Of a stretch of DNA of 62,875 nucleotides, positions 7,245-15,093 are shown one piece after another. Location of the stretch: NCBI GenBank assembly GCA_018816865.1, contig JAHIUW010000037.1, positions 1-62,875 of the forward strand, in the 5' to 3' direction. Positions within the stretch are counted from its first letter, which is position 1; each line of letters begins with the position of its first letter. Position numbers and translations under genes: made by a program. Under the pieces are notes generated by a model that did no database searches, had not been told where the DNA came from, and was given only the letters and a program-made list of their open reading frames with translations. This DNA is from Pseudomonadota bacterium (lineage in GTDB: Bacteria > Desulfobacterota > Desulfovibrionia > Desulfovibrionales > Desulfovibrionaceae).

Positions 7245-8819
7245 ATGGCACCCACCGTCTCCAACGAACACCTGCACATGTACTTCGGTACGCTGCGCAA
7301 AGTGATCAAGGAAATGGCCCCCCGACGGGCGATGCAGACCGGGCTGAAGGCCCTGCTCAGAATCCTGTGCGAGACCCACGGCTACAAGCGAGCTCTGCTG
7401 ACGATCTTCGACCCGGAAACCAACTCCCTGAAGCTGTCCGTCACGTACGGCTCGCAGAAGTATTCCCAGGTCTCGTACCAATCGGGACAGGGAGTCACCG
7501 GGCAGGTCATGGAAAGCGGCAAGGCTGTGATAGTGCCCGTGATGAAGGATCACGAGTCCTTCCTGAACTTGGCCTTCGGACGCACCAAGGATGAGATGGC
7601 GCGGCTTGGCTTCATCTGCGTGCCCGTGCGCAGCCAGGACGATGGCGGCGCGAACATGCTGGGCACCCTGTCCGTGGATGTGCCCTCCGCCCCCGCTGAG
7701 AGCCTGGAGACCGATTGCGCCTTCCTCAAGGTCGTGGCCGCCATGGTGGCCAAGGAAGTGGCCTCCCTCCAGGAGGAGATGGCCATGCAGCGCCACCTGC
7801 TGGCCCAAGGCATGATTGCCGGGGCGGGCGACGGCTACAACCACCCCAATATCGTTGCGGCCTCCAAGCCCATCCGTCTGGTGCTGCAGCAGGTCTCCCA
7901 GGTGGGTCCCAGCCGCGCCACCGCACTCTTGCGGGGCGAATCCGGCACCGGCAAGGAGCTGTTCGCCGAAGCCATTCACAGCGTCAGCCCGCGCAAGAAC
8001 AAGCCGCTGATCAAGCTCAACTGTGCAGCCCTGCCCGCCGACTTGGTGGAGTCCGAACTCTTCGGCCACCAGAAAGGCGCGTTCACGGGTGCCGTGGCCA
8101 ACAAGAAGGGCATGTTCGAGTTGGCCGACACCGGAACCCTGTTTCTGGACGAGATCGGGGAACTGTCCCTGGACGCCCAGGCCAAGGTGCTGCGGGCCAT
8201 CCAGGAAAAGGAGATCCAGCGCCTGGGCAGCGAGCAGGTCCTCAAGGTGGACGCCCGCCTGATCTGCGCCACCAACCGCCCCCTGGAAGCCATGCTCGAG
8301 GCGGGAACCTTCCGTGAGGACCTCTTCTACCGCATCAACGTCTTTCCCATCTACATTCCGTCACTGCGCGAACGCAGGCAGGATATCCTGCCTCTGGCCG
8401 AGCACTTCCTGCAGCAATTCTGCGAGGAATACGGCAAAAGCGTCAAACGCATTTCCACTCCGGCCATCGACCTTTTGTCCCAGTATCACTGGCCGGGCAA
8501 TGTGCGCGAGCTGGGCAACTGCCTGGAGCGCGCCGTGCTGGTTTGCGACGAGGAAGTCATCCGGACCTACCACCTGCCTCCCAGCCTGCAGACGGCCGAG
8601 AGTTCGGCCACGGACTCGCAGCTGTCCTTCGGGGAGGCCGTGGCCCGCTTCGAGCAGGAGATCCTGGTGGATGCCCTCAAGAAGGCCCGGGGCAACATGC
8701 TCCAGGCCGCTCGTGACCTGAAGGCCAGCTACCGCATCATCAACTACAAGGTGAAGAAGTACCACGTCGATCCCAAAAAATTCGCCGTGGGCAAGAGCCG
8801 CAATCGCAACACGCCCTGA
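7245..8819 (+). CDS. sigma-54-dependent transcriptional activator with N-terminal GAF domain (NifA-like layout)
   Basis: 524 aa. Residues about 20-170 form a GAF sensory domain. Residues about 205-440 are the AAA+ activator domain: Walker A GESGTGKE (about 231), GAFTGA sigma-54 contact loop (about 279), Walker B GTLFLDEIGEL and the arginine-bearing sensor FREDLFYRINVF. The C-terminal 50 residues form a Fis-type helix-turn-helix (NMLQAARDLKASYRIINYKV). It would hydrolyse ATP to open sigma-54 promoters when the GAF domain senses its signal. It lies 27 nt after iorB on the same strand with a GGAG ribosome site, so it is probably in the ior operon. Whether it controls that operon is inference, as the promoter seen upstream looks like sigma-70. 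The ligand is unknown. Confidence 0.93.
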   Translation: MAPTVSNEHLHMYFGTLRKVIKEMAPRRAMQTGLKALLRILCETHGYKRALLTIFDPETNSLKLSVTYGSQKYSQVSYQSGQGVTGQVMESGKAVIVPVMKDHESFLNLAFGRTKDEMARLGFICVPVRSQDDGGANMLGTLSVDVPSAPAESLETDCAFLKVVAAMVAKEVASLQEEMAMQRHLLAQGMIAGAGDGYNHPNIVAASKPIRLVLQQVSQVGPSRATALLRGESGTGKELFAEAIHSVSPRKNKPLIKLNCAALPADLVESELFGHQKGAFTGAVANKKGMFELADTGTLFLDEIGELSLDAQAKVLRAIQEKEIQRLGSEQVLKVDARLICATNRPLEAMLEAGTFREDLFYRINVFPIYIPSLRERRQDILPLAEHFLQQFCEEYGKSVKRISTPAIDLLSQYHWPGNVRELGNCLERAVLVCDEEVIRTYHLPPSLQTAESSATDSQLSFGEAVARFEQEILVDALKKARGNMLQAARDLKASYRIINYKVKKYHVDPKKFAVGKSRNRNTP

Positions 8820-8847
8820 TCTTCCCCTTGCCGACACCGAATCAAAG

Positions 8848-8881
8848 CGGCGCGTCCATCAGGGCGCGCCGTTCTTCTTTT
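8848..8881 (+). terminator. terminator after the activator gene
   Basis: Seven-base GC arms CGGCGCG / CGCGCCG with a 10-nt loop are followed by a T-rich tail (TTCTTCTTTT). Confidence 0.7.
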
Positions 8882-9038
8882 GCGAACGATCTGACTGCAT
8901 CCTACCAGAATCCCCCTCTGTCTGGACAGGTGCACTGCTTCACCGATCAGCGTGAGGCCAAAGACCCTGGTTTTCAGCTTCCCCGAGCCGCAGCAGAGCG
9001 GGGATTCCGCACATCAAAAAGCCGGGCTTGCGGACAAC

Positions 9039-9063
9039 AAAAAGCCTCCCGCAGGAGGCTTTT
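9039..9063 (-). terminator. terminator of the cysteine synthase fusion gene
   Basis: On the minus strand the arms AAGCCTCC / GGAGGCTT enclose a 4-nt loop and are followed by TTTTTGTTGT, 27 nt beyond the stop codon. Confidence 0.85.
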
Positions 9064-9090
9064 GCATTCAATCAGTGGGCCAGGGGATCA

Positions 9091-11421
9091 TCACACGGGA
9101 TACAGACGCACCCCCTGGGGCGCATCCTCAACCCGGAATCCAAGATCCACAAGTCTGGCGCGCAACAGATCGGCCCGCTCGAAATCCTTTCCCTGGCGGG
9201 CCAGGTCCCGTTCGGCGACCAGGCGCGCAGCTTCCACCGGCCAGCCGGCTTGGGGCACGGGCATGGCATCGGCATCCAACAGTCCGAGGACAGCGTCGGT
9301 GGCCGCCAGGCGCTCGCGGCAAGCCAACACTTCGTCCGGGGTCAACAGCCCGGCGCTGAGCCGTTTCTTGACTCCCTTGCAGAACGAGAACAACTCGGGC
9401 CAGAAGGCGTACAGCGACAGGTCGGCGTCCAGGGCGCTGCGAAAGGCCCCTTTCAAGTCCACGAGCATCTGTTCCACCACGGGGCTGACCCCGCCCCCCC
9501 CACTCCCCTCGGACAGGGGCAGAGCGGTCAGGGACACCGCCAAATCCTGCACCGTGCGCTGGTTTCTGGACCACATCTCCAAGGTCGGACGCGAAAGATC
9601 AAGGGCCTTGTGATAGCTGGCGGACAGCAACCACAAGCGAACCATGGCGGAAGTGTATCCAGCCTCAAAGAGCGCCTCCAGGCTGGCCTGGCCAAAGGCG
9701 TCTGCCGCATTGTCTCCGTGAGCATCCGGTTCGGACACCGGCATGGATGCCATCCAGACCACCGGGGCCGTTCCCCCTCCCGCAGCCCAGATGGCGCGCA
9801 GGTTCTCCATGTGCGGGAAACGGTGCGACTCGCCCCCCAGGAACAGCGTGGGGCTACCCACGGAACACAGGGCCGCGGCCGCCATCTGCATGAACCAGCT
9901 GGGACGCACGTTGCCCCAACGGGTCTGCCAGAACTCCCCGTCCTTGATGTCCTGCAGGGTGGCGCGCTTCAGGAGCGTGAAGTCCTGGGGGTTCGACTTG
10001 ACATAATCAGCCAGGTCCACGGTCTTGCCCAAGGAGAGCTTGTCCATGTCCACGTGGCAGACCCGACCGTAGTCCGGGTCGCGCAGGACGTCAAAATACA
10101 CGCTGCGCAGCTTCTCGTACGCCAGCCCCGAGGACAGCAGCTTTTCGCACAGCGCAAGGCTCTGCGCCGCGCATTCACCGGCCAGGGTAAATTCCACCCG
10201 TCCGGCCAGCCCCAAAAGACCGGCCCGGGCCACGATCCTGTCCCTGACCCCGGCCGCGAACTCAGCGCGGGGAATCCGGGCCGAACGCGCAGCGGTCATG
10301 GAACGGTCATCCAGATCCGCCAGACCCACGGCGATGCGCACCTCACAGCCGTCACGCCCCAGCCTGCGAGCCAGCACATCCAGCAGGGCCAGCCTCCGCC
10401 AGAACTCAGGGTCGTCCGGCCGATCCAGGCTCGGGCCCACCGTATACAGGCTCACCGCCCCGGCACCCGCACCCAGACGGGCATCACCGCCCGAGGCGCT
10501 CTCGATGCGCAGCCCCTGCTCGTCGGGCTGCGCGAAGAGGGTCGTGGACAGATAGCGCTCGCCGCCGTCGGGGAAGATGACCACCACCAGTCCCGAATCA
10601 AGCTCTCCGGCGACCTTGAGCGCCCCGGCCAGGGCGGCCCCGGAGCTCATGCCCACCAGCAGTCCTTCCTCGCGCGCCAGCTGACGACAAGACTCAAAGG
10701 CAACCTCGTCCTCCACACGCACGATACGGTCCAACTTGTGCTTGTTGTAGATGCCCGGCGGATAGGACTCCTGCATGTTCTTCAGGCCTTGAATCTTATG
10801 GCGGGCATAAGGCTCCACCGCCACCACCTGCACGGCGGGCGAGAGTTCCTTCAGACGCTTGGCCAAGCCCATGACCGTGCCCGAGGTGCCCAGAGACGCC
10901 ACCACGTGAGTGACCCGGCCCTCTGTCTGGTCCCAGATCTCCTGGGCCGTGCCCCGGTAATGGGCATCGATGCTGGCCGGGTTGTTGAACTGGTCCATGA
11001 GCACGTACTTGTCCGGCTCCTCGCGGACCAGGCGGTAGGCCAACTCGATGGCCCCGTCGGTCCCCAAACGGCCTTCGGTGAGCACGATCTCGGCCCCATA
11101 GGCGCGCATGGTGCGCTTGCGCTCCTCGGAAGCGGTCTCGGGCATGAGCAGCTTCAGCTTGTAGCCCTTGACCGCGCAGGCCATGGCCAGCCCGATGCCC
11201 GTGTTGCCGGAGGTGGCCTCAATGATGATCTTCCCGGGAATCAACTCGCCCCGCTGTTCAGCCGCCGCGATCATGGCCGCGGCCACACGATCCTTGATGG
11301 AACCACCGGGGTTGAAATACTCGACCTTCGCCAAAATCCTGACACCGGAACGGGTGTTGACGCGATTCAGACGGACCAACGGCGTGTTGCCTGTCAGCTG
11401 AGAAATGTCATCATAAATCAT
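9091..11421 (-). CDS. cysteine synthase fused to a degenerate cysteinyl-tRNA synthetase-like domain
   Basis: 776 aa in two parts. Residues 1-300 are a PLP-dependent O-acetylserine sulfhydrylase: NPGGSIKDR with PLP lysine K43, substrate loop TSGNTG (70-75) and phosphate loop GTSGT (178-182). Residues about 320-776 follow the architecture of class I CysRS, but its key motifs are altered. LYTVGPS replaces LYVCGPT, and PDDPEFW stands where HIGH is expected. SWFMQMAAAA replaces the WHIECSAM zinc/active-site strand, FLGGESHRFPHMEN replaces HGGGxDLxFPHHEN, and no KMSKS is found. The first half should therefore make cysteine, while the second cannot be an ordinary synthetase and may sense or bind cysteine or tRNA. 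No frameshift is seen between the parts. The start ATG at 11421 has only a weak ribosome site. Confidence 0.9.
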   Translation of the reverse strand: MIYDDISQLTGNTPLVRLNRVNTRSGVRILAKVEYFNPGGSIKDRVAAAMIAAAEQRGELIPGKIIIEATSGNTGIGLAMACAVKGYKLKLLMPETASEERKRTMRAYGAEIVLTEGRLGTDGAIELAYRLVREEPDKYVLMDQFNNPASIDAHYRGTAQEIWDQTEGRVTHVVASLGTSGTVMGLAKRLKELSPAVQVVAVEPYARHKIQGLKNMQESYPPGIYNKHKLDRIVRVEDEVAFESCRQLAREEGLLVGMSSGAALAGALKVAGELDSGLVVVIFPDGGERYLSTTLFAQPDEQGLRIESASGGDARLGAGAGAVSLYTVGPSLDRPDDPEFWRRLALLDVLARRLGRDGCEVRIAVGLADLDDRSMTAARSARIPRAEFAAGVRDRIVARAGLLGLAGRVEFTLAGECAAQSLALCEKLLSSGLAYEKLRSVYFDVLRDPDYGRVCHVDMDKLSLGKTVDLADYVKSNPQDFTLLKRATLQDIKDGEFWQTRWGNVRPSWFMQMAAAALCSVGSPTLFLGGESHRFPHMENLRAIWAAGGGTAPVVWMASMPVSEPDAHGDNAADAFGQASLEALFEAGYTSAMVRLWLLSASYHKALDLSRPTLEMWSRNQRTVQDLAVSLTALPLSEGSGGGGVSPVVEQMLVDLKGAFRSALDADLSLYAFWPELFSFCKGVKKRLSAGLLTPDEVLACRERLAATDAVLGLLDADAMPVPQAGWPVEAARLVAERDLARQGKDFERADLLRARLVDLGFRVEDAPQGVRLYPV

Positions 11422-11589
11422 CTTGAAATTCCATATGTTAAAAGCAAATCGCGGCAGTCATGAGGGCTCGTCCCCGCCCTTGTCCTGCCCGGGCAGGCAG
11501 TGGCAAGGTCCTTGCAAAAGCTAGACAGCAATCCTTGGAGCAACGCGGAACGCCCGCACAATGCCCCCACAAGGGGACCGGAGTTGAAC

Positions 11590-13359
11590 ATGGAACTTTT
11601 CAAATTTCTGGAAGCGAACCTTCAGGCCCTGGAGCAACAGAAATCACCTGTTGTGCCTTGGTTGCGCGGCCAGGATTCTGACCTGATCTCTCTGGAAAAT
11701 CAACTGCTGGTCAACCGTTTCGGTCTGGTGGACCTGCCCCTGGACCAGGGGGCCACCATGTTTGCCAACGTTCCGCCCCAAGCCTACTACAGCCGCTGGA
11801 CACCGCCCGCCCCCGCGGACAAAAGCGCCACGGTGATCGTGGGTTGCAACCTGGGCTACGGCCTGAACCACCTGCTGACCACACATCCCCCGCTGCATCC
11901 GGTCTGCGTCCTGGAGCCCCGACCCGAGATGTTGACGGCCTGTCTGGCCATGACCGACTACACCGGCTTCATCAAGCAAGGCAGGCTGACCTTCATTCCC
12001 CCGCAGCCCGAGGCCCTGCATCAGGCCTTGTGCGCCTTTGACCTGCAATTCATCTACGGCGCGGTCAAGTTCCGCTCCGACATCCCCAGTCGACAACTGG
12101 GGCCAGAATACGCCCGCTGGTCCGAAACCGCCCAAAAAAACATGGAAAACATCGCCATGGAGCTGACCACCCTGCGCCGCATGCAGGACACCATGGTGGG
12201 CAACGAGATCGGCAATTTCAGGCAGGCCTTCACCAACGGCGGCGTCACCGGGCTGGCCGACTCGGCCAAGGGCCTGACCGGCGTCATTCTGGGTGCCGGG
12301 CCGTCTCTGGCTCACTTCGGCCCCCAGATCGCCGCCAACCCCGGCAAGGCCCTCTACGCCACGGCGCTGCAAACCATGCCCGCCGTGCACGCCCAGGGCA
12401 TCCGCCCGCATCTGTGCATGGCCATCGACTACAGTCCGGGCATCATGAACGTCTTCAAGAAACTGGACATGGAGTGGGCCAAGGACATCCCGTTTATCTA
12501 TTCCACCAAGGTCCGTCCGGACGTGGTCGAGCGCTACCCCGGGCCCACCATTCCCATGTGGACCGTCGGCGGATTGGCCACCTACATCATGCGCGACCTG
12601 GAATACGTCATGGACGCGGGCGGCAACGTGTCCGTGGCCCTGATGCGCTTCTTTGAGCGCTGCGGGGTCTCGCGGATGCTGCTCGTGGGCCAGGATTTCG
12701 CCTGGCAGGGGGAGCACAGCCACGTAGCCGGCCACCACGCGCAACCCGTGAGGCGCAGCTTCGACCCCACGCGCCATGTCAGACTCAAGAACATGCACGG
12801 CGAAGAGATCATTTCGGCCATGTCCTACATCACGGCCCAGCGCGACATGCAGGTTGACTGCCAGCGCATGGACATCCCCGTGCACAATCTTTACGGCGGA
12901 GGAATGGAGATCAAGGGCGCAAGCGTCGTGACCCTGGACGATATCGCCGAGCAAGCCCTGCTGGATTCCGCAGACGGGGCCCTGGAGCGCTTTGGGCTGT
13001 CCCTGTCCCAGGCACGGGTTCCGCGCAAACAGCCGGTGTTCGAACCCCGGCTGGGAGCCTGGACGTCATCGCTCAAGTCCGCGCAAAAACGCCTGCACGT
13101 CATGTTCAAGAAATCGTCCAAGAAGCAGGGAGAGATTCGGGGCATGCTCGGACATGTGCTGATGTTCCTCAAGCAGGATCCGCTGTACACCCCGTATCTG
13201 TACAACGAATTCATGGATATCGCCGCCATGGCCAAGCTGGGCGGCACCCACGGCATGAAGGATTTCACAAGGATCAAGCAGATCTTTGCCAGGGTCCTGG
13301 ACAAGGTCAAACAGATCGATGCAGCCACGGCGCAGAAAGCCGAGGAACGGGCCGCCTAG
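11590..13359 (+). CDS. DUF115/MptE-like (motility-associated factor-like) protein
   Basis: 589 aa from the ATG at 11590, which has GGAG 6 nt upstream; the frame opens earlier but without a better start. The central part contains GVILGAGPSLAHFGPQI and the following ATALQTMPAVHAQGIRPHL and AIDYSP. This pattern belongs to the 6-hydroxymethylpterin pyrophosphokinase MptE-like family (DUF115), which includes the Maf proteins implicated in flagellin glycosylation. No signal peptide or membrane segment is visible, so it is cytoplasmic. It begins a plus-strand run of envelope genes, so a sugar-transfer role is plausible, but substrate and reaction are not shown by the sequence. Confidence 0.8.
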   Translation: MELFKFLEANLQALEQQKSPVVPWLRGQDSDLISLENQLLVNRFGLVDLPLDQGATMFANVPPQAYYSRWTPPAPADKSATVIVGCNLGYGLNHLLTTHPPLHPVCVLEPRPEMLTACLAMTDYTGFIKQGRLTFIPPQPEALHQALCAFDLQFIYGAVKFRSDIPSRQLGPEYARWSETAQKNMENIAMELTTLRRMQDTMVGNEIGNFRQAFTNGGVTGLADSAKGLTGVILGAGPSLAHFGPQIAANPGKALYATALQTMPAVHAQGIRPHLCMAIDYSPGIMNVFKKLDMEWAKDIPFIYSTKVRPDVVERYPGPTIPMWTVGGLATYIMRDLEYVMDAGGNVSVALMRFFERCGVSRMLLVGQDFAWQGEHSHVAGHHAQPVRRSFDPTRHVRLKNMHGEEIISAMSYITAQRDMQVDCQRMDIPVHNLYGGGMEIKGASVVTLDDIAEQALLDSADGALERFGLSLSQARVPRKQPVFEPRLGAWTSSLKSAQKRLHVMFKKSSKKQGEIRGMLGHVLMFLKQDPLYTPYLYNEFMDIAAMAKLGGTHGMKDFTRIKQIFARVLDKVKQIDAATAQKAEERAA

Positions 13360-13413
13360 GAGATTGATGGCCGTCCCTTGCGCCCCGACACCACTGGGCG
13401 TAGGGTCCCCGCC

Positions 13414-13839
13414 ATGTCCAACACACGCCCTCTCGTCCTTGCTCTGTGGGCCGCCTCCCTGGTGGCCGTGGCCTGGCTGTCCCTGACCCCCGGTGCAGAG
13501 ACGCCGCCGCTCTTCCCGCATCAAGACAAGCTCTTGCATTTTTTGGCTTACGCCTGGCTGGCGCTGCTGCCCTTGCGCGGTTTCGCCACGCGCAACGCGG
13601 CCTTCACGGGTGCCGGAGCCATGATCTTTTTCGGTGCGGCCCTGGAAGTGGCCCAGGCCTTCGTGCCCCTGCGCCAGCCGTCTCTGGCGGATCTTCTGGC
13701 CAACTCAGCGGGCGTGGGCTTCGGAATGTGGCTCGGGGTGCGGCTGAAGATGCGGGATTTTCTGAAACGTATCAAGATGGAGCGGCATTACGGACTCGAC
13801 GGTTCCCCAAAACGCCGCCCTACAGATCCACAAGGCTGA
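13414..13839 (+). CDS. VanZ-like membrane protein
   Basis: 141 aa from the ATG at 13414; an in-frame start at 13378 is possible. Four hydrophobic segments surround the VanZ-type motifs WLSLTPG, HQDKLLHFLAYAWLAL and LEVAQAFVPLRQPSLADLLANS (given in part). The last matches the family's E-x-x-Q...R-x-x-s-x-x-D-x-x-x-N. The family is named after a teicoplanin-resistance gene, but most members have no known function and resistance should not be assumed. The gene starts 54 nt after the MptE-like gene and overlaps the end of the convergent 3D-domain gene by about 20 nt. Confidence 0.8.
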   Translation: MSNTRPLVLALWAASLVAVAWLSLTPGAETPPLFPHQDKLLHFLAYAWLALLPLRGFATRNAAFTGAGAMIFFGAALEVAQAFVPLRQPSLADLLANSAGVGFGMWLGVRLKMRDFLKRIKMERHYGLDGSPKRRPTDPQG

Positions 13840-14326
13840 CGCTCAGGACCTTTCTCCCAAAGGTCTGGGCTGCCACGGTATCGAACATGAAGATATCGAC
13901 GTGGTTTCGCTTGTCCCCAGCCATCAGGTCATCGATGGTAAAGATCCCGAAATTCTTGATGTAGACCTTCTTGCCGAAGACCCAGCCCAGATCGAACAGA
14001 TCCCGCGAGACCGCCACGATGCCCTGGCGCACCGGCTTGTTGCTGGCCGTCACGTAGGGTGTGGAGTCGGTCTCCAGCAGGCGCGGGCTGTAGGCGGTCA
14101 CCGTCAGGGAACGGGTTCGCTGCAAGGCCAGGATCTTCCTGCGATTGGAAACGATGAACTTGGCGAACAACTCGCCCATGTCACGCTTGATGCGCAGTTC
14201 ACCCTCCAGCGTCTCCAGACGCACCTGCTGGTCTTCCAGTTGCCGGCGCATCACAAGGACCTCGCTGTGCTGCACCCACAACCCAGCGAATAATATGGAC
14301 ATCAGTACCAAAACCAGGGTTCTCAT
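13820..14326 (-). CDS. 3D-domain protein with N-terminal membrane anchor
   Basis: 168 aa. Residues 1-20 form a hydrophobic signal/anchor, and residues about 22-60 are a likely coiled coil (QLEDQQVRLETLEGELRIK). The C-terminal 90 residues resemble the 3D domain (three conserved Asp) found in MltA-type lytic transglycosylases and Rpf/YuiC proteins: SLTVTAYSP, GIVAVSRDL, and an Asp-rich end with IDDLM and HVDIFMFD. It is probably a periplasmic peptidoglycan-active or -binding protein. It lacks the MltA barrel, so activity is uncertain. It is convergent with and overlaps the VanZ-like gene. Confidence 0.8.
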   Translation of the reverse strand: MRTLVLVLMSILFAGLWVQHSEVLVMRRQLEDQQVRLETLEGELRIKRDMGELFAKFIVSNRRKILALQRTRSLTVTAYSPRLLETDSTPYVTASNKPVRQGIVAVSRDLFDLGWVFGKKVYIKNFGIFTIDDLMAGDKRNHVDIFMFDTVAAQTFGRKVLSVSLVDL

Positions 14327-14397
14327 GCGGCCTTCCTCCCCCCCTGAGGTGAACGGTCATTGAGGACTCCGGGCCAAGTATACCTCAGTTAGGGACA

Positions 14398-15093
14398 ATG
14401 AAAAGCCCTAATCGTCCTGCGCCGGACCTTGCCACAGGCCGCCCCATCCCCTATACACTGCGCATGCGTTATGCCGCCCTCGCCGGACACTTCGTCCTGG
14501 TCTCCCTGCCCCTGCTTGGGGTGCTGCTGGTGCTGGTGTGGGTCTTCGACACCGAGGCCCAGGCCATCGCCGCGTTCCGCATCCACAAGTGGCAGAACCC
14601 GGGCTTCCAGGACGTCGTGCGATTCATCACCGACTGGGGCAATCTGGCAATGTACATCCCCTTTCTGGTCTTGTTCTACCGCGGCTGGAAGAACCACGAC
14701 AAACGCCGGACCCGTTATGCCCTGGCCTACGTGGCGGTCCAGGTGCTGGTCTGCCTGGTCCTGGTCAATCTGACCAAGATGGCCCTGGGGCGACCCCGGC
14801 CCGAGACCAGGGAAATCCTGCACCACTTCCTGACGCTGGACCCGAACTACCATTCCCTGCCCTCGGGGCACACTGCAGAGATCATGGGCTCGTGCCTGGC
14901 GCTGGCCCTATGGCTCAGGCAGTGGCGCACCACACTGCTTTTGGGGCTGCTCGTCGCGATCATGGGATTTTCCCGCATCTACCTGAATATGCATTTCCCC
15001 ACCGACGTCTTCTTCGGCTGGCTGTTCGGCGCCCTCGCCGGATGGACAACCTTTGTTGTCGGCAGGGGAGAGGACTCTACCCATCATGGATAA
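14398..15093 (+). CDS. PAP2-family membrane phosphatase
   Basis: 231 aa from the first ATG; a start at 14464 (209 aa, just before the first membrane segment) is equally possible. It is a polytopic protein with the three PAP2 phosphatase motifs in order: KMALGRPRP, LPSGHT and SRIYLNMHFPTDVFFG, containing the catalytic His residues and the Asp. Such enzymes remove phosphate from lipid carriers such as undecaprenyl pyrophosphate or phosphatidic acid at the outer face of the inner membrane. Its stop overlaps the start of the downstream glycosyltransferase by 8 nt, so a role in lipid-linked sugar metabolism (carrier recycling or lipid A modification) is likely. Confidence 0.9.
   Translation: MKSPNRPAPDLATGRPIPYTLRMRYAALAGHFVLVSLPLLGVLLVLVWVFDTEAQAIAAFRIHKWQNPGFQDVVRFITDWGNLAMYIPFLVLFYRGWKNHDKRRTRYALAYVAVQVLVCLVLVNLTKMALGRPRPETREILHHFLTLDPNYHSLPSGHTAEIMGSCLALALWLRQWRTTLLLGLLVAIMGFSRIYLNMHFPTDVFFGWLFGALAGWTTFVVGRGEDSTHHG

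Noticed and set aside
9028-11463. 811-codon open frame on the plus strand opposite the cysteine synthase fusion
   Set aside because: It is a shadow of the strongly supported minus-strand gene: composition is Gly/Gln/His-rich, with no family and no ribosome site. GC-rich codon bias opens such antisense frames.
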